In this document: in pieces, positions 38,054 to 46,280 of the stretch
Position numbering within the stretch: the first letter of the stretch is position 1
Layout: each line of letters begins with the position of its first letter
Source: Thioclava indica
GTDB taxonomy: Bacteria; Pseudomonadota; Alphaproteobacteria; Rhodobacterales; Rhodobacteraceae
Assembly: GCF_000714545.1 (NCBI RefSeq)
Contig: NZ_AUNB01000001.1
Location: 372,001 to 436,000 of the forward strand
Length of the DNA: 64,000 bases
Direction of reading: 5' to 3'
The notes under the pieces: model-generated
What the model saw: only the letters and a program-made list of their open reading frames with translations
Told to the model about the DNA's origin: nothing
The model's database searches: none
Made by a program: the position numbers and the translations under genes

Positions 38054-40057
38054 TTATTCGAACTCCATGATGATTTCGTCGACCGCAAGGCTGGCACCGG
38101 CCTCGCATTTGATCGCCTTCACGCGGCCCTTCCGTTCGGCGCGCAGGATGTTTTCCATCTTCATCGCCTCGACCGTGGCCAGCGCCTGACCGTCTTGCAC
38201 CTCGTCGCCCTCAGAGACGCTGATCTTCACCACCAGACCCGGCATCGGGCAGAGCAGGAATTTCGACGTATCGGGGGGCAGCTTCACCGGCATCAGCTGC
38301 GCCAATTCGGCCTGACGCGGCGTGCGCACATGCACCTTCAGATCCGCCCCACGCAGCCGAATCCGGAAGCCCATCGGGATTTTACCGACCTTGAGCACCA
38401 GCGGCGCGCCATCGACCGTCAGCTTGGCCAGCGGATCGCCCGGCGTCCAATCGCTTTCGACGCGCATCTCGGTGCCGTCCTCGAACACGACAGTCGAGCC
38501 CTGCTTGTCGGCCTTGATCAGCAGTTTGAAATCCTGATCTTGCAGCGACACAACCCAGTCTTTGCCGACCTTGCGTTCGTGATTTCCCAGCGTCCCCGAG
38601 ATCTTCGTGCGCCGGATCTCCGCCACCCGTTCCATCGCCGCTGTGGCAGCCGCAACGCGACACAGAATATCTTCGGACAGGGTAACCCCCTCGAATCCTT
38701 CGGGATATTCCTCTTCGATAAAGGCGGTGGTGATATTGCCGGTTTCAAACCGCTCGTGATCCATCACGGCGGCACAGAACGGCAGGTTGTGCCCGATGCC
38801 CTCGACCTCGAACGTATCAAGCGCCAGACGCATCTCTTCGATCGCCTCGGCGCGAGTCGGCGCCCAAGTGCACAGCTTGGCGATCATCGGGTCGTAAAAC
38901 ATCGAAATCTCACCGCCCTCGTAAACGCCAGTGTCGTTGCGCACGATGCCGCCAGACTGCGTCTTGCCCTCAACAGGCGGACGGTAGCGGGTCAGACGGC
39001 CAATCGACGGCAGGAAACCACGGTAGGGATCTTCGGCGTAAAGGCGGCTTTCAATCGCCCAGCCGTTGATCCCGATATCGCTTTGTTTCATCGGCAGTTT
39101 TTCCCCGTCGGCGACGCGGATCATCTGCTCGACCAGATCAATGCCCGTGATCAGCTCGGTCACCGGGTGTTCCACCTGAAGGCGGGTGTTCATCTCGAGG
39201 AAGTAGAAATTCCGGTCGCCATCGACGATGAATTCGACGGTGCCCGCGCTGGTGTAATTCACCGCCTTCGCCAGCGCGACCGATTGCTCGCCCATCGCCT
39301 TGCGCGTGGCTTCGTCCAGGAACGGGCTCGGCGCTTCTTCGATGACCTTCTGGTTGCGCCGCTGGATCGAGCATTCGCGCTCGTTCAGATAGACGCAATT
39401 GCCGTGCTTGTCGGCGAGCACCTGAATTTCAATGTGGCGCGGTTGCGTGACGAATTTCTCGATGAAAATCCGGTCATCGCCAAAGGAATTCGCCGCCTCG
39501 TTCTTGGACGACTGGAACCCCTCGCGCGCCTCTTCGTCATTCCACGCGATGCGCATGCCCTTACCGCCGCCGCCGGCGCTGGCCTTGAGCATCACCGGAT
39601 AGCCAACCTCGCGACTGATTTTCACCGCCTCATCGGCATCCTCGATCAGCCCCATGTAACCGGGAACTGTGGACACGCCCGCCTCTTTGGCCAGCTTTTT
39701 CGAGGTGATCTTGTCGCCCATCTTCTCAATCGCGCCCGAAGGCGGCCCGATAAAGACGACGCCCTCTTTCTCAAGCGCCTCGGCGAATTTCATGTTTTCC
39801 GACAGAAACCCGTAACCCGGATGCACCGCCTCGGCCCCGGTCTGGCGAATCGCGTCCATGATCTTGTCGATCACGATATAAGACTGATTCGCAGGTGCGG
39901 GACCGATATGCACCGCCTCATCGGCCATCTGCACATGCAGCGCGTGACGGTCCGCATCGGAATAGACGGCAACCGTCTTGATGCCCATCTTCTGCGCGGA
40001 TTTTATGACCCGGCAAGCAATCTCGCCGCGGTTTGCAATCAGGATTTTCTTGAACAT
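38054..40057 (-). CDS. pccA: Propionyl-CoA carboxylase, biotin-containing alpha subunit
   Basis: PccA carboxylates biotin with ATP and bicarbonate; PccB then transfers the carboxyl to propionyl-CoA, giving methylmalonyl-CoA. The 667 residues comprise biotin carboxylase (MFKKILIANRGEIACRVIKS, KASAGGGGKGMRIA, FLEMNTRLQVEHPVTE), a BT linker domain and a C-terminal biotinyl domain with EAMKMEN, biotin on Lys633. The ATG at 40057 has GGAAGGACC upstream. pccA is separated from pccB by four small genes or RNA elements, so each probably has its own promoter. Confidence 0.95.
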   Translation of the reverse strand: MFKKILIANRGEIACRVIKSAQKMGIKTVAVYSDADRHALHVQMADEAVHIGPAPANQSYIVIDKIMDAIRQTGAEAVHPGYGFLSENMKFAEALEKEGVVFIGPPSGAIEKMGDKITSKKLAKEAGVSTVPGYMGLIEDADEAVKISREVGYPVMLKASAGGGGKGMRIAWNDEEAREGFQSSKNEAANSFGDDRIFIEKFVTQPRHIEIQVLADKHGNCVYLNERECSIQRRNQKVIEEAPSPFLDEATRKAMGEQSVALAKAVNYTSAGTVEFIVDGDRNFYFLEMNTRLQVEHPVTELITGIDLVEQMIRVADGEKLPMKQSDIGINGWAIESRLYAEDPYRGFLPSIGRLTRYRPPVEGKTQSGGIVRNDTGVYEGGEISMFYDPMIAKLCTWAPTRAEAIEEMRLALDTFEVEGIGHNLPFCAAVMDHERFETGNITTAFIEEEYPEGFEGVTLSEDILCRVAAATAAMERVAEIRRTKISGTLGNHERKVGKDWVVSLQDQDFKLLIKADKQGSTVVFEDGTEMRVESDWTPGDPLAKLTVDGAPLVLKVGKIPMGFRIRLRGADLKVHVRTPRQAELAQLMPVKLPPDTSKFLLCPMPGLVVKISVSEGDEVQDGQALATVEAMKMENILRAERKGRVKAIKCEAGASLAVDEIIMEFE

Positions 40058-40213
40058 GTCCGGTCCTTCCCCTCGAGTGCCCACGCCTTGCGCGCACGGC
40101 CCCGTCTGTCGTGATCTTGAGATGAGAAATAAGAAAAACCGCCACCGGGGCGGTTGGCCCCAATGACGGCTTTCACGAAATCCTGCGCGCCCGAAGGCCC
40201 GTTCAGATGTGTC

Positions 40214-40420
40214 TTAGTAGCTGCGCGTGCACACGCCCGCGTCGTCGCAATAGGTGCCGGCAAGCGCACCAAGCGCCGCGCCCGCGACGACGTTGTTATC
40301 GGTTGCGTCGGCAATGACGGCACCGCCTGCGGCCCCTGCCAGCGCGCGCTGACCGTCGGTTTGCATGCAACCTGCAAGCGCAAGGCCTGCGATGAGAATG
40401 AGAATCGGGGTTTTGCGCAT
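40214..40420 (-). CDS. Small glycine-zipper lipoprotein
   Basis: A 68-residue protein. A lipoprotein signal (MRKTPILILIAGLALAGC) has lipobox LAGC with Cys18 acylated. Then comes an Ala/Gly-rich glycine-zipper stretch (ALAGAAGGAVIADATDNNVV, AGAALGALAG) and a short Cys pair (YCDDAGVC) at the end. This plan resembles YMGG-like or OsmB-like envelope lipoproteins. Its function is unknown. It lies just upstream of pccA on the same strand. Confidence 0.8.
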   Translation of the reverse strand: MRKTPILILIAGLALAGCMQTDGQRALAGAAGGAVIADATDNNVVAGAALGALAGTYCDDAGVCTRSY

Positions 40421-40550
40421 AGGATACTGCCTCTGTGAGCGATTATTATTGCCCGCGATTCTATCGCAAAACCGTGAAAAGCCAACGCAAATTTTGGATG
40501 CGACCCCCCATCGGCAAAGCCCCGCCGATTCGCCCTTTTCCTGACCCGCC

Positions 40551-40593
40551 CTGAAAAAGAAAGCTGCGACCTGACCCGAAGATCAGGCCGCAG
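40551..40593 (-). terminator. Rho-independent terminator in the 40.4-40.8 kb gap
   Basis: On the minus strand, CTGCGGCCTGA, an eight-base loop and TCAGGTCGCAG form an 11-bp stem with one G-U pair, followed by CTTTCTTTTTC. It ends transcription either of the gene at 40758-41150 or of the candidate sRNA. Confidence 0.8.
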
Positions 40594-40660
40594 AGAAAGG
40601 GAAGGGGTAGGGATAGTAAGTCGTGGCTCGCAGGGGTTGGGGACTAAGCGAGCCACATCC
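40551..40660 (-). ncRNA. Candidate small RNA with C/U-rich loops in the 337-base gap
   Basis: On the minus strand a perfect 9-bp hairpin (GTGGCTCGC/GCGAGCCAC at 40656-40623) has a C-rich loop (TTAGTCCCCAACCCCT). A C/U-rich single-stranded stretch (ATCCCTACCCCTTCCC) follows, then a strong terminator. Hairpin, anti-Shine-Dalgarno-like C/U segment and terminator is the plan of several alphaproteobacterial trans-acting sRNAs. No credible ORF occupies the gap 40421-40757. It could instead be the 3' UTR of the preceding gene. The promoter is not clear; a weak TTGCAA near 40688 is possible. Confidence 0.4.
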
Positions 40661-40757
40661 TTAACCTGACCGCTGCACGCCTCGATTGCAAAGGCGAAAT
40701 TGCACACTCCCTCAGGTTCGGCGATTTGCCGCCATTCATATGGGGTGAGCGGCGAAA

Positions 40758-41150
40758 TCATGCCCAATCCTCATCATCTTCATCGTCAAAAACAAAGCTG
40801 GCAGGGTCAGCAAAGACCTCGGGAAAGGCCGCCTCGGCGCGCTTGGCGTCAATGCGCAGCATCGCCTCATAGCTTTCGGGATCAAACGGATCTTCTGCGG
40901 GCACCACTTCGCGGCCAAACAACCAGCTGATGCGCCCGGCATCCAGATTGCCCCGCTCGAACGGTTCCTCGCCGAACTGCGCCCAAAGCGCTGCCATAAA
41001 CCCGGCGTCGGCCTTGCGATCCGCCGGGGCGCGGTCGGCATAGCGCTCGCGCTTGATGATCTTGGTCGCGCCCTTTTTGTTGGCGCGCCGGATCGTGAAT
41101 TGATAATCAGTCGAGGGCAAACGCCCAGGAAAACCGCGATGTTTCAGCAT
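40758..41150 (-). CDS. Conserved-looking hypothetical protein with acidic tail
   Basis: A 130-residue soluble protein I do not recognise. The N-terminal third is basic (YQFTIRRANKKGATKIIKRE, then RYADRAPADRKAD), the middle has GFMAALWAQFGEEPFERGNL and ISWLFGREVV, and the C-terminus is strongly acidic (FVFDDEDDEDWA). GGAGGG lies 6 bases before the ATG, which supports a real gene. It sits between a 40-residue lipoprotein gene and the candidate sRNA, on the same strand as pccA and pccB. Confidence 0.65.
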   Translation of the reverse strand: MLKHRGFPGRLPSTDYQFTIRRANKKGATKIIKRERYADRAPADRKADAGFMAALWAQFGEEPFERGNLDAGRISWLFGREVVPAEDPFDPESYEAMLRIDAKRAEAAFPEVFADPASFVFDDEDDEDWA

Positions 41151-41195
41151 GTTGCGCCCTCCACGACAGAACGGGCGAACGCGCGGGCGGTGACC

Positions 41196-41219
41196 GGGAC
41201 GGGGAAAATCCCCCGTCCC
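41196..41219. terminator. Hairpin after the 40-residue lipoprotein gene
   Basis: GGGACGGGG-AAAATC-CCCCGTCCC forms a 9-bp stem 10 bases beyond the stop of the small lipoprotein gene. There is no T tract, so it may be a terminator or an RNA-stabilising 3' end. Confidence 0.5.
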
Positions 41220-41228
41220 AGGACAGTC

Positions 41229-41351
41229 TTACTTATACTTACCGGTATAGACCGGCTCTTCGGTGACCGGCGCTGCGGGCATCGGCTCGGGCTTGGGCGC
41301 GCAAGCTGCGACAAAGCCAACCAGTGACAGTGCAATGAGAAGTTTCGACAT
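41229..41351 (-). CDS. Very short lipoprotein (40 residues)
   Basis: The ATG at 41351 opens a 40-residue frame: MSKLLIALSLVGFVAAC, then APKPEPMPAAPVTEEP and VYTGKYK. The signal plus lipobox VAAC (Cys17) predicts a lipoprotein with only 23 mature residues, rich in Pro, with a terminal TGKYK. GAGAACGAC precedes the start, and a stable hairpin lies just beyond the stop. It is too short for most gene callers. Small Pro-rich lipoproteins of this type are common in the envelope of this order; the function is unknown. Confidence 0.65.
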   Translation of the reverse strand: MSKLLIALSLVGFVAACAPKPEPMPAAPVTEEPVYTGKYK

Positions 41352-41517
41352 GTCGTTCTCCTGTCCAAGGACACGGTCTGACCCGTTCGGGCAGCACCAG
41401 CCGCATCCGGTTTCGTTTGGGGGATCGGATTCCCTTTCCCCGACGACAGGTTAGCGCGCAAAACCGGATCACGAAAGCGCGATTTATGCGTGATCGCCGC
41501 GCCCTGCCCCATTGCTG

Positions 41518-42030
41518 TTAAAAGAACTGCCATTCGCATTTTCCTTCATCGACAGAAAACGTGTCGAAATACTGTGTTGCCGCGTGATCGACCTCGCCAA
41601 AGGGCACGATTCGATCCGACAGGCTAATGACCAATTCCGCAGGCTCGGGCGCGGGGCGCGCGATACGCGGGGCGACCCATGTCTCGCACAGCGCCGCGAT
41701 ATCGGCCAAAGCGATGTCGGGGCTAAGCGGACTGCGCCCGCCAATCTGCGGCGCGAGAAAGCGAAACCGATAGGTCAATCCTTGCGTCCCCTGAGCCGTA
41801 TGAATCACATCAATCCACCAAATCTTTTGCCCTGATGGCACCGCAATCGCCTTGCCCTGCGTGCCTTTTGGCCCATCGCCGGGTTCCAGATCGTCGGGAT
41901 GCATCACCACCCCGTAATCAGGCACAGGGCTGACCTCGCGCAGATCTTGGGCAAACGCCGGATGGCCCAGCATCACCCCGACCAAAAGACCGGGAATAAG
42001 CGCCCTGAAACCGAACTCGATCCGCCCCAT
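41518..42030 (-). CDS. Exported protein of unknown function (DUF6497-like)
   Basis: A 170-residue protein. The signal peptide covers residues 1-27 (cleavage after AFA). The mature part has VPDYGVVMHPDDLEPG, AVPSGQKIWWIDVIHTAQGT, LTYRFRFLAPQIGGRSPLS, DIAALCETWVAPRIA and ends YFDTFSVDEGKCEWQFF, with two Cys that could pair. I think it matches DUF6497, a Rhodobacterales periplasmic family, but no search was made. The ATG at 42030 is preferred because AGGGGA lies 6 bases before it; a GTG at 42033 is the alternative. It starts 10 bases after the pccB stop, so it is probably co-transcribed. Confidence 0.75.
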   Translation of the reverse strand: MGRIEFGFRALIPGLLVGVMLGHPAFAQDLREVSPVPDYGVVMHPDDLEPGDGPKGTQGKAIAVPSGQKIWWIDVIHTAQGTQGLTYRFRFLAPQIGGRSPLSPDIALADIAALCETWVAPRIARPAPEPAELVISLSDRIVPFGEVDHAATQYFDTFSVDEGKCEWQFF

Positions 42031-42039
42031 CACATCCCC

Positions 42040-43572
42040 TTACAGCGGAATATTATCGTGCTTCTTCCATGGGTTGGTCAACTTTTTCGAGCGCAGCGAG
42101 GCAAACGCCCGCGCCACGCGCCGCCGGGTCGAGCGCGGCTGGATCACCTCGTCGATAAAGCCTTTTTCCGCAGCCACGAACGGGTTGGCAAAGCGGTGCT
42201 CATAATCGGCGGTGCGCTGCGCGATTTTGTCCTTATCGCCCAGCTCACTGCGATACAAAATCTCAACCGCGCCCTTGGCACCCATCACCGCGATCTCGGC
42301 GGTGGGCCAGGCATAGTTGAAATCGCCGCGCAGATGTTTGGAGGCCATCACGTCATACGCGCCGCCATAAGCCTTGCGCGTGATCACCGTGACTTTCGGC
42401 ACCGTCGCCTCGCCATAGGCAAACAGCAGCTTCGCGCCATGCTTGATCACGCCGCCATATTCCTGCCCCGTGCCCGGCAAAAAGCCCGGCACATCGACCA
42501 GCGTCAGGATCGGAATTTCAAACGCATCGCAGAAACGCACGAATCGCGCGGCCTTGCGGCTGGAATCGATATCCAGACAGCCTGCCAGCACCATCGGCTG
42601 GTTCGCAACCACCCCAACCGTCTGCCCCTCAAGGCGGATAAAGCCGGTGATGATATTGCCCGCGAAGTCCTTTTGGATCTCAAAGAAATCGCCCTCATCG
42701 GCGATTTTCTGGATCAGCTCCTTCATGTCGTAAGGCGAGTTCGGATTGCTCGGGATCAGCGTATCCAGCGAGGCCTCGATGCGATCCACGTCGTCAAAGA
42801 AGGGCCGCACGGGGGCCTTTTCGCGATTGGAGAGCGGCAGGAAATCGATCAGGCGGCGCGTCTCGATCAGCGCCTCGACATCATTCTCATAGGCCCCATC
42901 CGCGACCGAAGATTTCTTGGTATGCGTGCCGGCCCCGCCCAGCTCTTCCGCCGTAACCACCTCATTCGTCACGGTTTTCACCACGTCCGGGCCGGTGACA
43001 AACATATACGAGCTGTCCTTCACCATAAAGATAAAGTCGGTCATCGCCGGGCTATACACCGCGCCCCCCGCGCACGGCCCCATGATCAGACTGATCTGAG
43101 GCACAACGCCGCTGGCCATAATATTGCGCTGGAACACATCGGCATAACCGGCCAGCGAGGCCACCCCCTCTTGAATGCGCGCGCCACCCGAATCGTTGAT
43201 CCCGATCACAGGCGCGCCGTTTTGCACCGCCATATCCATGATCTTGCAGATTTTCTCGGCATGGGTCTCGCTTAGCGAGCCGCCAAACACCGTGAAATCC
43301 TGGCTGAACACATAGACCATGCGCCCGTTGACCGTGCCCCAACCGGTGACCACGCCATCGCCGTAAGGCTTGCTCTCATCCATGCCGAAATCGGTGCAGC
43401 GATGGGTTTTGAACATATCGAACTCTTCGAAAGAGCCCTCATCCAGCAGCAATTCGATTCGCTCGCGCGCGGTCAGCTTGCCCTTTTTGTGCTGCGCCTC
43501 GATGCGCTTTTCACCGCCACCCAACCGCGCCTGCGCGCGCCGGTCTTCAAGCTCTTCCAGGATGTCTCGCAT
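42040..43572 (-). CDS. pccB: Propionyl-CoA carboxylase, carboxyltransferase beta subunit
   Basis: PccB transfers the carboxyl group from biotinyl-PccA to propionyl-CoA. The 510 residues contain both crotonase-like halves: [60 protein letters not shown], then [40 protein letters not shown] and [12 protein letters not shown]. Length and motifs are typical of PccB. It is transcribed divergently from the regulator gene pccR; TTTGCAAA boxes in the gap are the likely control sites. Confidence 0.97.
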   Translation of the reverse strand: MRDILEELEDRRAQARLGGGEKRIEAQHKKGKLTARERIELLLDEGSFEEFDMFKTHRCTDFGMDESKPYGDGVVTGWGTVNGRMVYVFSQDFTVFGGSLSETHAEKICKIMDMAVQNGAPVIGINDSGGARIQEGVASLAGYADVFQRNIMASGVVPQISLIMGPCAGGAVYSPAMTDFIFMVKDSSYMFVTGPDVVKTVTNEVVTAEELGGAGTHTKKSSVADGAYENDVEALIETRRLIDFLPLSNREKAPVRPFFDDVDRIEASLDTLIPSNPNSPYDMKELIQKIADEGDFFEIQKDFAGNIITGFIRLEGQTVGVVANQPMVLAGCLDIDSSRKAARFVRFCDAFEIPILTLVDVPGFLPGTGQEYGGVIKHGAKLLFAYGEATVPKVTVITRKAYGGAYDVMASKHLRGDFNYAWPTAEIAVMGAKGAVEILYRSELGDKDKIAQRTADYEHRFANPFVAAEKGFIDEVIQPRSTRRRVARAFASLRSKKLTNPWKKHDNIPL

Positions 43573-43641
43573 GGGGGTCCTCCGAATATTTTAACGCACA
43601 ATATACAAGCGCACCGCCGTTACAAAGGGGATTTCAGAAAA

Positions 43642-43689
43642 TTTGCAAAACCTTGCCAGAGACTATTTAGCTAATTGCAAAATTGCGAA
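43642..43689. promoter_or_regulatory. TTTGCAAA-type boxes proximal to pccB
   Basis: A perfect TTTGCAAA at 43642 and two adjoining near-copies, ATTGCAAA (43674) and ATTGCGAA (43682), lie upstream of pccB. The octamer is the reported half-site of PccR in Rhodobacter sphaeroides. Spacing of about three helical turns between the first and second boxes suggests same-face binding. Confidence 0.65.
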
Positions 43690-43754
43690 CTCGCCACGGT
43701 GAACTGAGCGCCATGCCTTGGCAACAAACCGCGCGCGGCGTTTGACGACGATGA

Positions 43755-43782
43755 TTTGCAAAGATACAAACCGATTTGCAAA
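43755..43782. promoter_or_regulatory. Paired TTTGCAAA boxes at the pccR start
   Basis: Two perfect TTTGCAAA octamers at 43755 and 43775 are 20 bases apart, the second ending 11 bases before the pccR ATG and just touching its ribosome site. Binding here would block pccR translation or transcription, as expected for autoregulation. The inference is based on motif identity with the known PccR site. Confidence 0.7.
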
Positions 43783-43793
43783 GGGAGGGCATG

Positions 43794-45188
43794 ATGGCAA
43801 TTCAGAAACTCTATGCCGGGGTGAAGCTGCGCGAAACCCGCACCCGTCTGGGCCTGACGCAAAAGGCCTTTGCCGAACGACTCGGTGTCTCGCTGCCCTA
43901 TCTCAACCAGATGGAAAACAATCACCGCCCGGTTTCGGCGCAGGTGGTGCTCGCGCTGGCCTCTGAATTTGGCCTTGATGTGACCGAGTTGTCAGCAGGC
44001 GATGCCGAGCGTCTTGTGTCGGATATGCGCGAGGCCTTGGCCGATCCGATCTTCTCTGACGGCGCACCGCCACTGGCCGATCTGCGCCTTGCCGCCTCAA
44101 ATGCCCCCGCCCTCGCGCGCGCTTTCTTGGAAATGCACCGCGCCTATCGCCAGACCCATGAACGCCTTGCCTCGCTAGACGAAGCATTAGGCCGCGACGG
44201 TCCGCATATGGTCATGAGCCCGTGGGAAGAGGTGCGCGACTTCTTTCACTATTGCGACAATTACATCGACGCGGTGGATCGCGCGGCTGAACGCTATTCC
44301 TGCCCCAATGGCACACGGTTAGAGCCCATCCCTCATGCGATCGAGACCCTCGCCCAGCGGGGCATAAAAGTGCAGTTTTCCGACATCGGGCCGTTGCGCG
44401 CACTTGATGACGACCGCCTTGCAATCAACGCCCATGTCGGCAAACCAACGCAGGCGTTCCAACTGCTGCATCAGGTCGCGCTGATCACCCAAAACGAACT
44501 GCTCGAGGCAACGCTCGACCTTGCGCGCTTTCAATCGGACACCGCGCGCGCCATCGCGAAAATCGGTCTCGCGAACTATTTCGCCGGCGCGGCGTTGCTG
44601 CCCTACCGTCCCTTCCTTGCCGCCGCCCAAGACACCCGCCACGATCTTGAACGGCTTTGCGACATTTTCACCGCCTCAATCGAGCAAGTCGCCCACCGCC
44701 TCTCCACCCTGCAACGCCCCGGCGCCAAGGGCATCCCCTTCTTCTTTGTGCGGGTCGATCAGGCTGGAACGATCACCAAACGCCACTCTGCCACACGGCT
44801 GCAATTCGCCCGGTTTGGCGGAGCCTGCCCACTGTGGAATGTCCATCAAGCCTTTGAAACGCCAACACGTTTCCTGCGTCAGCTGGCCGAGACGCCCGAC
44901 GGGATGCGCTATCTCTGCCTTGCGCGCGACGTATCCAAACCCGGCGGCAGCTTCACCGCTCCCGTGCGGCGCTACGCGATTTGTCTGGGCTGTGAAGTTA
45001 GCCACGCGCAGGGGTTGATTTATGCCGACGATATGGAACTGGGCAACCCGAAGGCCTACGAACCCATCGGGATTTCATGCCGGATTTGCGAGCGCAAAAA
45101 CTGCCACCAGCGCTCGGTTCCCCCGCTAGAACGCCGCTTGCAAGTAGATCCCGACCATCGCGGCCTTTTGCCCTACGATATCGCGTAA
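43794..45188 (+). CDS. pccR: Short-chain acyl-CoA-responsive regulator PccR (ScfR family)
   Basis: A 464-residue regulator. An XRE-type helix-turn-helix (residues ~5-60, GVKLRETRTRLGLTQKAFAE, SLPYLNQMENNHRPVSAQVV) is followed by the large IrrE-like/DUF2083 ligand domain, with CDNYIDAVDRAAER, FSDIGPLRALDDDRLAINAH, FPGGACPLWNVH-like FGGACPLWNVHQAFETPTRF and the Cys-rich end CRICERKNCHQRSVPPLERR. In Rhodobacter, PccR senses short-chain acyl-CoA and controls propionyl-CoA carboxylase. It diverges from pccB. The second ATG (43794) fits GGGAGG at 5 bases; ATG 43791 is too close to it. Confidence 0.9.
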   Translation: MAIQKLYAGVKLRETRTRLGLTQKAFAERLGVSLPYLNQMENNHRPVSAQVVLALASEFGLDVTELSAGDAERLVSDMREALADPIFSDGAPPLADLRLAASNAPALARAFLEMHRAYRQTHERLASLDEALGRDGPHMVMSPWEEVRDFFHYCDNYIDAVDRAAERYSCPNGTRLEPIPHAIETLAQRGIKVQFSDIGPLRALDDDRLAINAHVGKPTQAFQLLHQVALITQNELLEATLDLARFQSDTARAIAKIGLANYFAGAALLPYRPFLAAAQDTRHDLERLCDIFTASIEQVAHRLSTLQRPGAKGIPFFFVRVDQAGTITKRHSATRLQFARFGGACPLWNVHQAFETPTRFLRQLAETPDGMRYLCLARDVSKPGGSFTAPVRRYAICLGCEVSHAQGLIYADDMELGNPKAYEPIGISCRICERKNCHQRSVPPLERRLQVDPDHRGLLPYDIA

Positions 45189-45219
45189 AAAAAGCGCCCC
45201 GAGGTCTCCCCCGAGGCGC
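45187..45219 (-). terminator. Terminator of the YdcH-type gene, abutting pccR stop
   Basis: On the minus strand, GCGCCTCGGGG, a GAGA tetraloop and CCTCGGGGCGC (two G-U pairs) are followed by seven T. It closes the gene at 45247-45492. The T tract overlaps the pccR stop codon, so the hairpin may also end pccR transcripts. Confidence 0.8.
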
Positions 45220-45246
45220 ATTTCTATCCGGCATCAAACGTCGTAA

Positions 45247-45492
45247 TCAGACGGCGGCTTCGCTCAACATCCGAGCGATCTCGTCCTTCACCGCAGCGCG
45301 TTTCTTGCGCAGTTCGGTCTCGGTCAACGAATCAACCGGATCAACGTTGGTCTCGGCGCGATGCACCTGATCGTTCAGCACGTCATAGTCTTCCAACAGC
45401 TTTGCAAAATGCGCGTTCGAGATTTTCAAAGCGTGCAATTGCTCAAGCTGTTGCGGAAATTCTTCTTGCAGCGTGTGCGGCGTATTAGACAT
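45247..45492 (-). CDS. YdcH/DUF465 family small protein
   Basis: An 81-residue, charged, all-helical protein. HTLQEEFPQQLEQLHALKIS, NAHFAKLLEDYDVLNDQVHR and DPVDSLTETELRKKRAAVKD fit the classical YdcH/DUF465 pattern better than the other copy at 32325-32543. The family forms short antiparallel coiled coils; no molecular role is established. It is monocistronic, with GGGAGACGAC before the ATG and a strong terminator after the stop. Confidence 0.9.
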   Translation of the reverse strand: MSNTPHTLQEEFPQQLEQLHALKISNAHFAKLLEDYDVLNDQVHRAETNVDPVDSLTETELRKKRAAVKDEIARMLSEAAV

Positions 45493-45564
45493 GTCGTCTC
45501 CCTCTCCATCAAATCAGATTGATTCTAGCGCAGCGGTTACCGCGCCACCTTGATGCGCGTCAAG

Positions 45565-46224
45565 TCAGCCCCCCGCGCGCCGCCATCCCGCCGCCTTCGC
45601 CTGCGCTTCCGAACAGAACCAGCGCTCACCCTTGCGGCTGTTGATCCGCGTCGCGTCATATGACCGCATCCCCGGCAGGTGATAGAGATGCCCGCGCGTA
45701 GAAATATTTCCTTTGATCGCGCATCCCGGATTCGGCGGCGGTTGCGTCGCATCTGCGCGCTTTTGCGCGCGCACCTGATCAGGCCGCTCTGCACGGCCTT
45801 GCCAAATTCCGCGCCGCGCGGATTTCGCCTCGGCCTCTTGGCCCACATAGGCCATCGAATATTTGCGATAGGCAAAGGCCGCCCCGCGCGCCACCATCGC
45901 CGCGTTCAGATCGCGCCCGCCCGCATAACACACCGCAATCAAACGCCCGTAGCGATCCTCTTCCTTGCCCGAACAGCGCACCCCTTGGCTGGCGAGATCG
46001 CGCAAATCCTGCGTCGCCGCCGCCCCACAAGACCAAGCCGTGCCAGCAGCCCCCTCACAGGTCTGCTTTGATTCCGGCGCATCAATGCCAAACAACCGCA
46101 CACGCGTGTTCTCAACCACCAAAGTGTCGCCATCCACGACCCGAGGCACCCCCGAAATGGTTGAGGCCACGGCCGGCGACAGCATCGCCAACAAAAGTAA
46201 ACAAAACCTGAACATTTCCCACAT
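45565..46224 (-). CDS. Secreted thermonuclease (staphylococcal nuclease) family protein
   Basis: A 219-residue exported protein. The signal peptide (about residues 1-20, cleavage after AVA) is followed by an SNase domain (~22-145): VPRVVDGDTLVVENTRVRLF, GIDAPESKQTC, RYGRLIAVC and AAMVARGAAFAYRKY, keeping the Asp/Arg/Glu active-site pattern. The C-terminal module (GCAIKGNIS, YHLPGMRSYDATRI, KGERWFCSEAQAKAAGWRRA) is a Cys-containing unit often found fused to SNases. It probably degrades DNA or RNA outside the cytoplasm. An ATG three codons later is an alternative start. Confidence 0.88.
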   Translation of the reverse strand: MWEMFRFCLLLLAMLSPAVASTISGVPRVVDGDTLVVENTRVRLFGIDAPESKQTCEGAAGTAWSCGAAATQDLRDLASQGVRCSGKEEDRYGRLIAVCYAGGRDLNAAMVARGAAFAYRKYSMAYVGQEAEAKSARRGIWQGRAERPDQVRAQKRADATQPPPNPGCAIKGNISTRGHLYHLPGMRSYDATRINSRKGERWFCSEAQAKAAGWRRAGG

Positions 46225-46280
46225 ATGGTAGGAGCGCCGCGCAAGATCAACCTATTTCGTAGCGAGAGGTTAACGCCCCT

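Noticed and set aside
36318-38108. A longer version (596 codons) of the sulfotransferase-like gene
   Set aside because: The N-terminal 286 residues would be antisense to the DUF4174-type gene and are low-complexity Arg/Ser; the protein clearly starts at MEVILHIG (37250).
37970-40114. A 714-codon open frame on the plus strand across pccA
   Set aside because: Complete antisense shadow of pccA. It has no ribosome site, and its composition is that of the complement of a biotin carboxylase gene.
45401-45408. TTTGCAAA inside the YdcH-type gene
   Set aside because: Single intragenic box; chance occurrence is likely.
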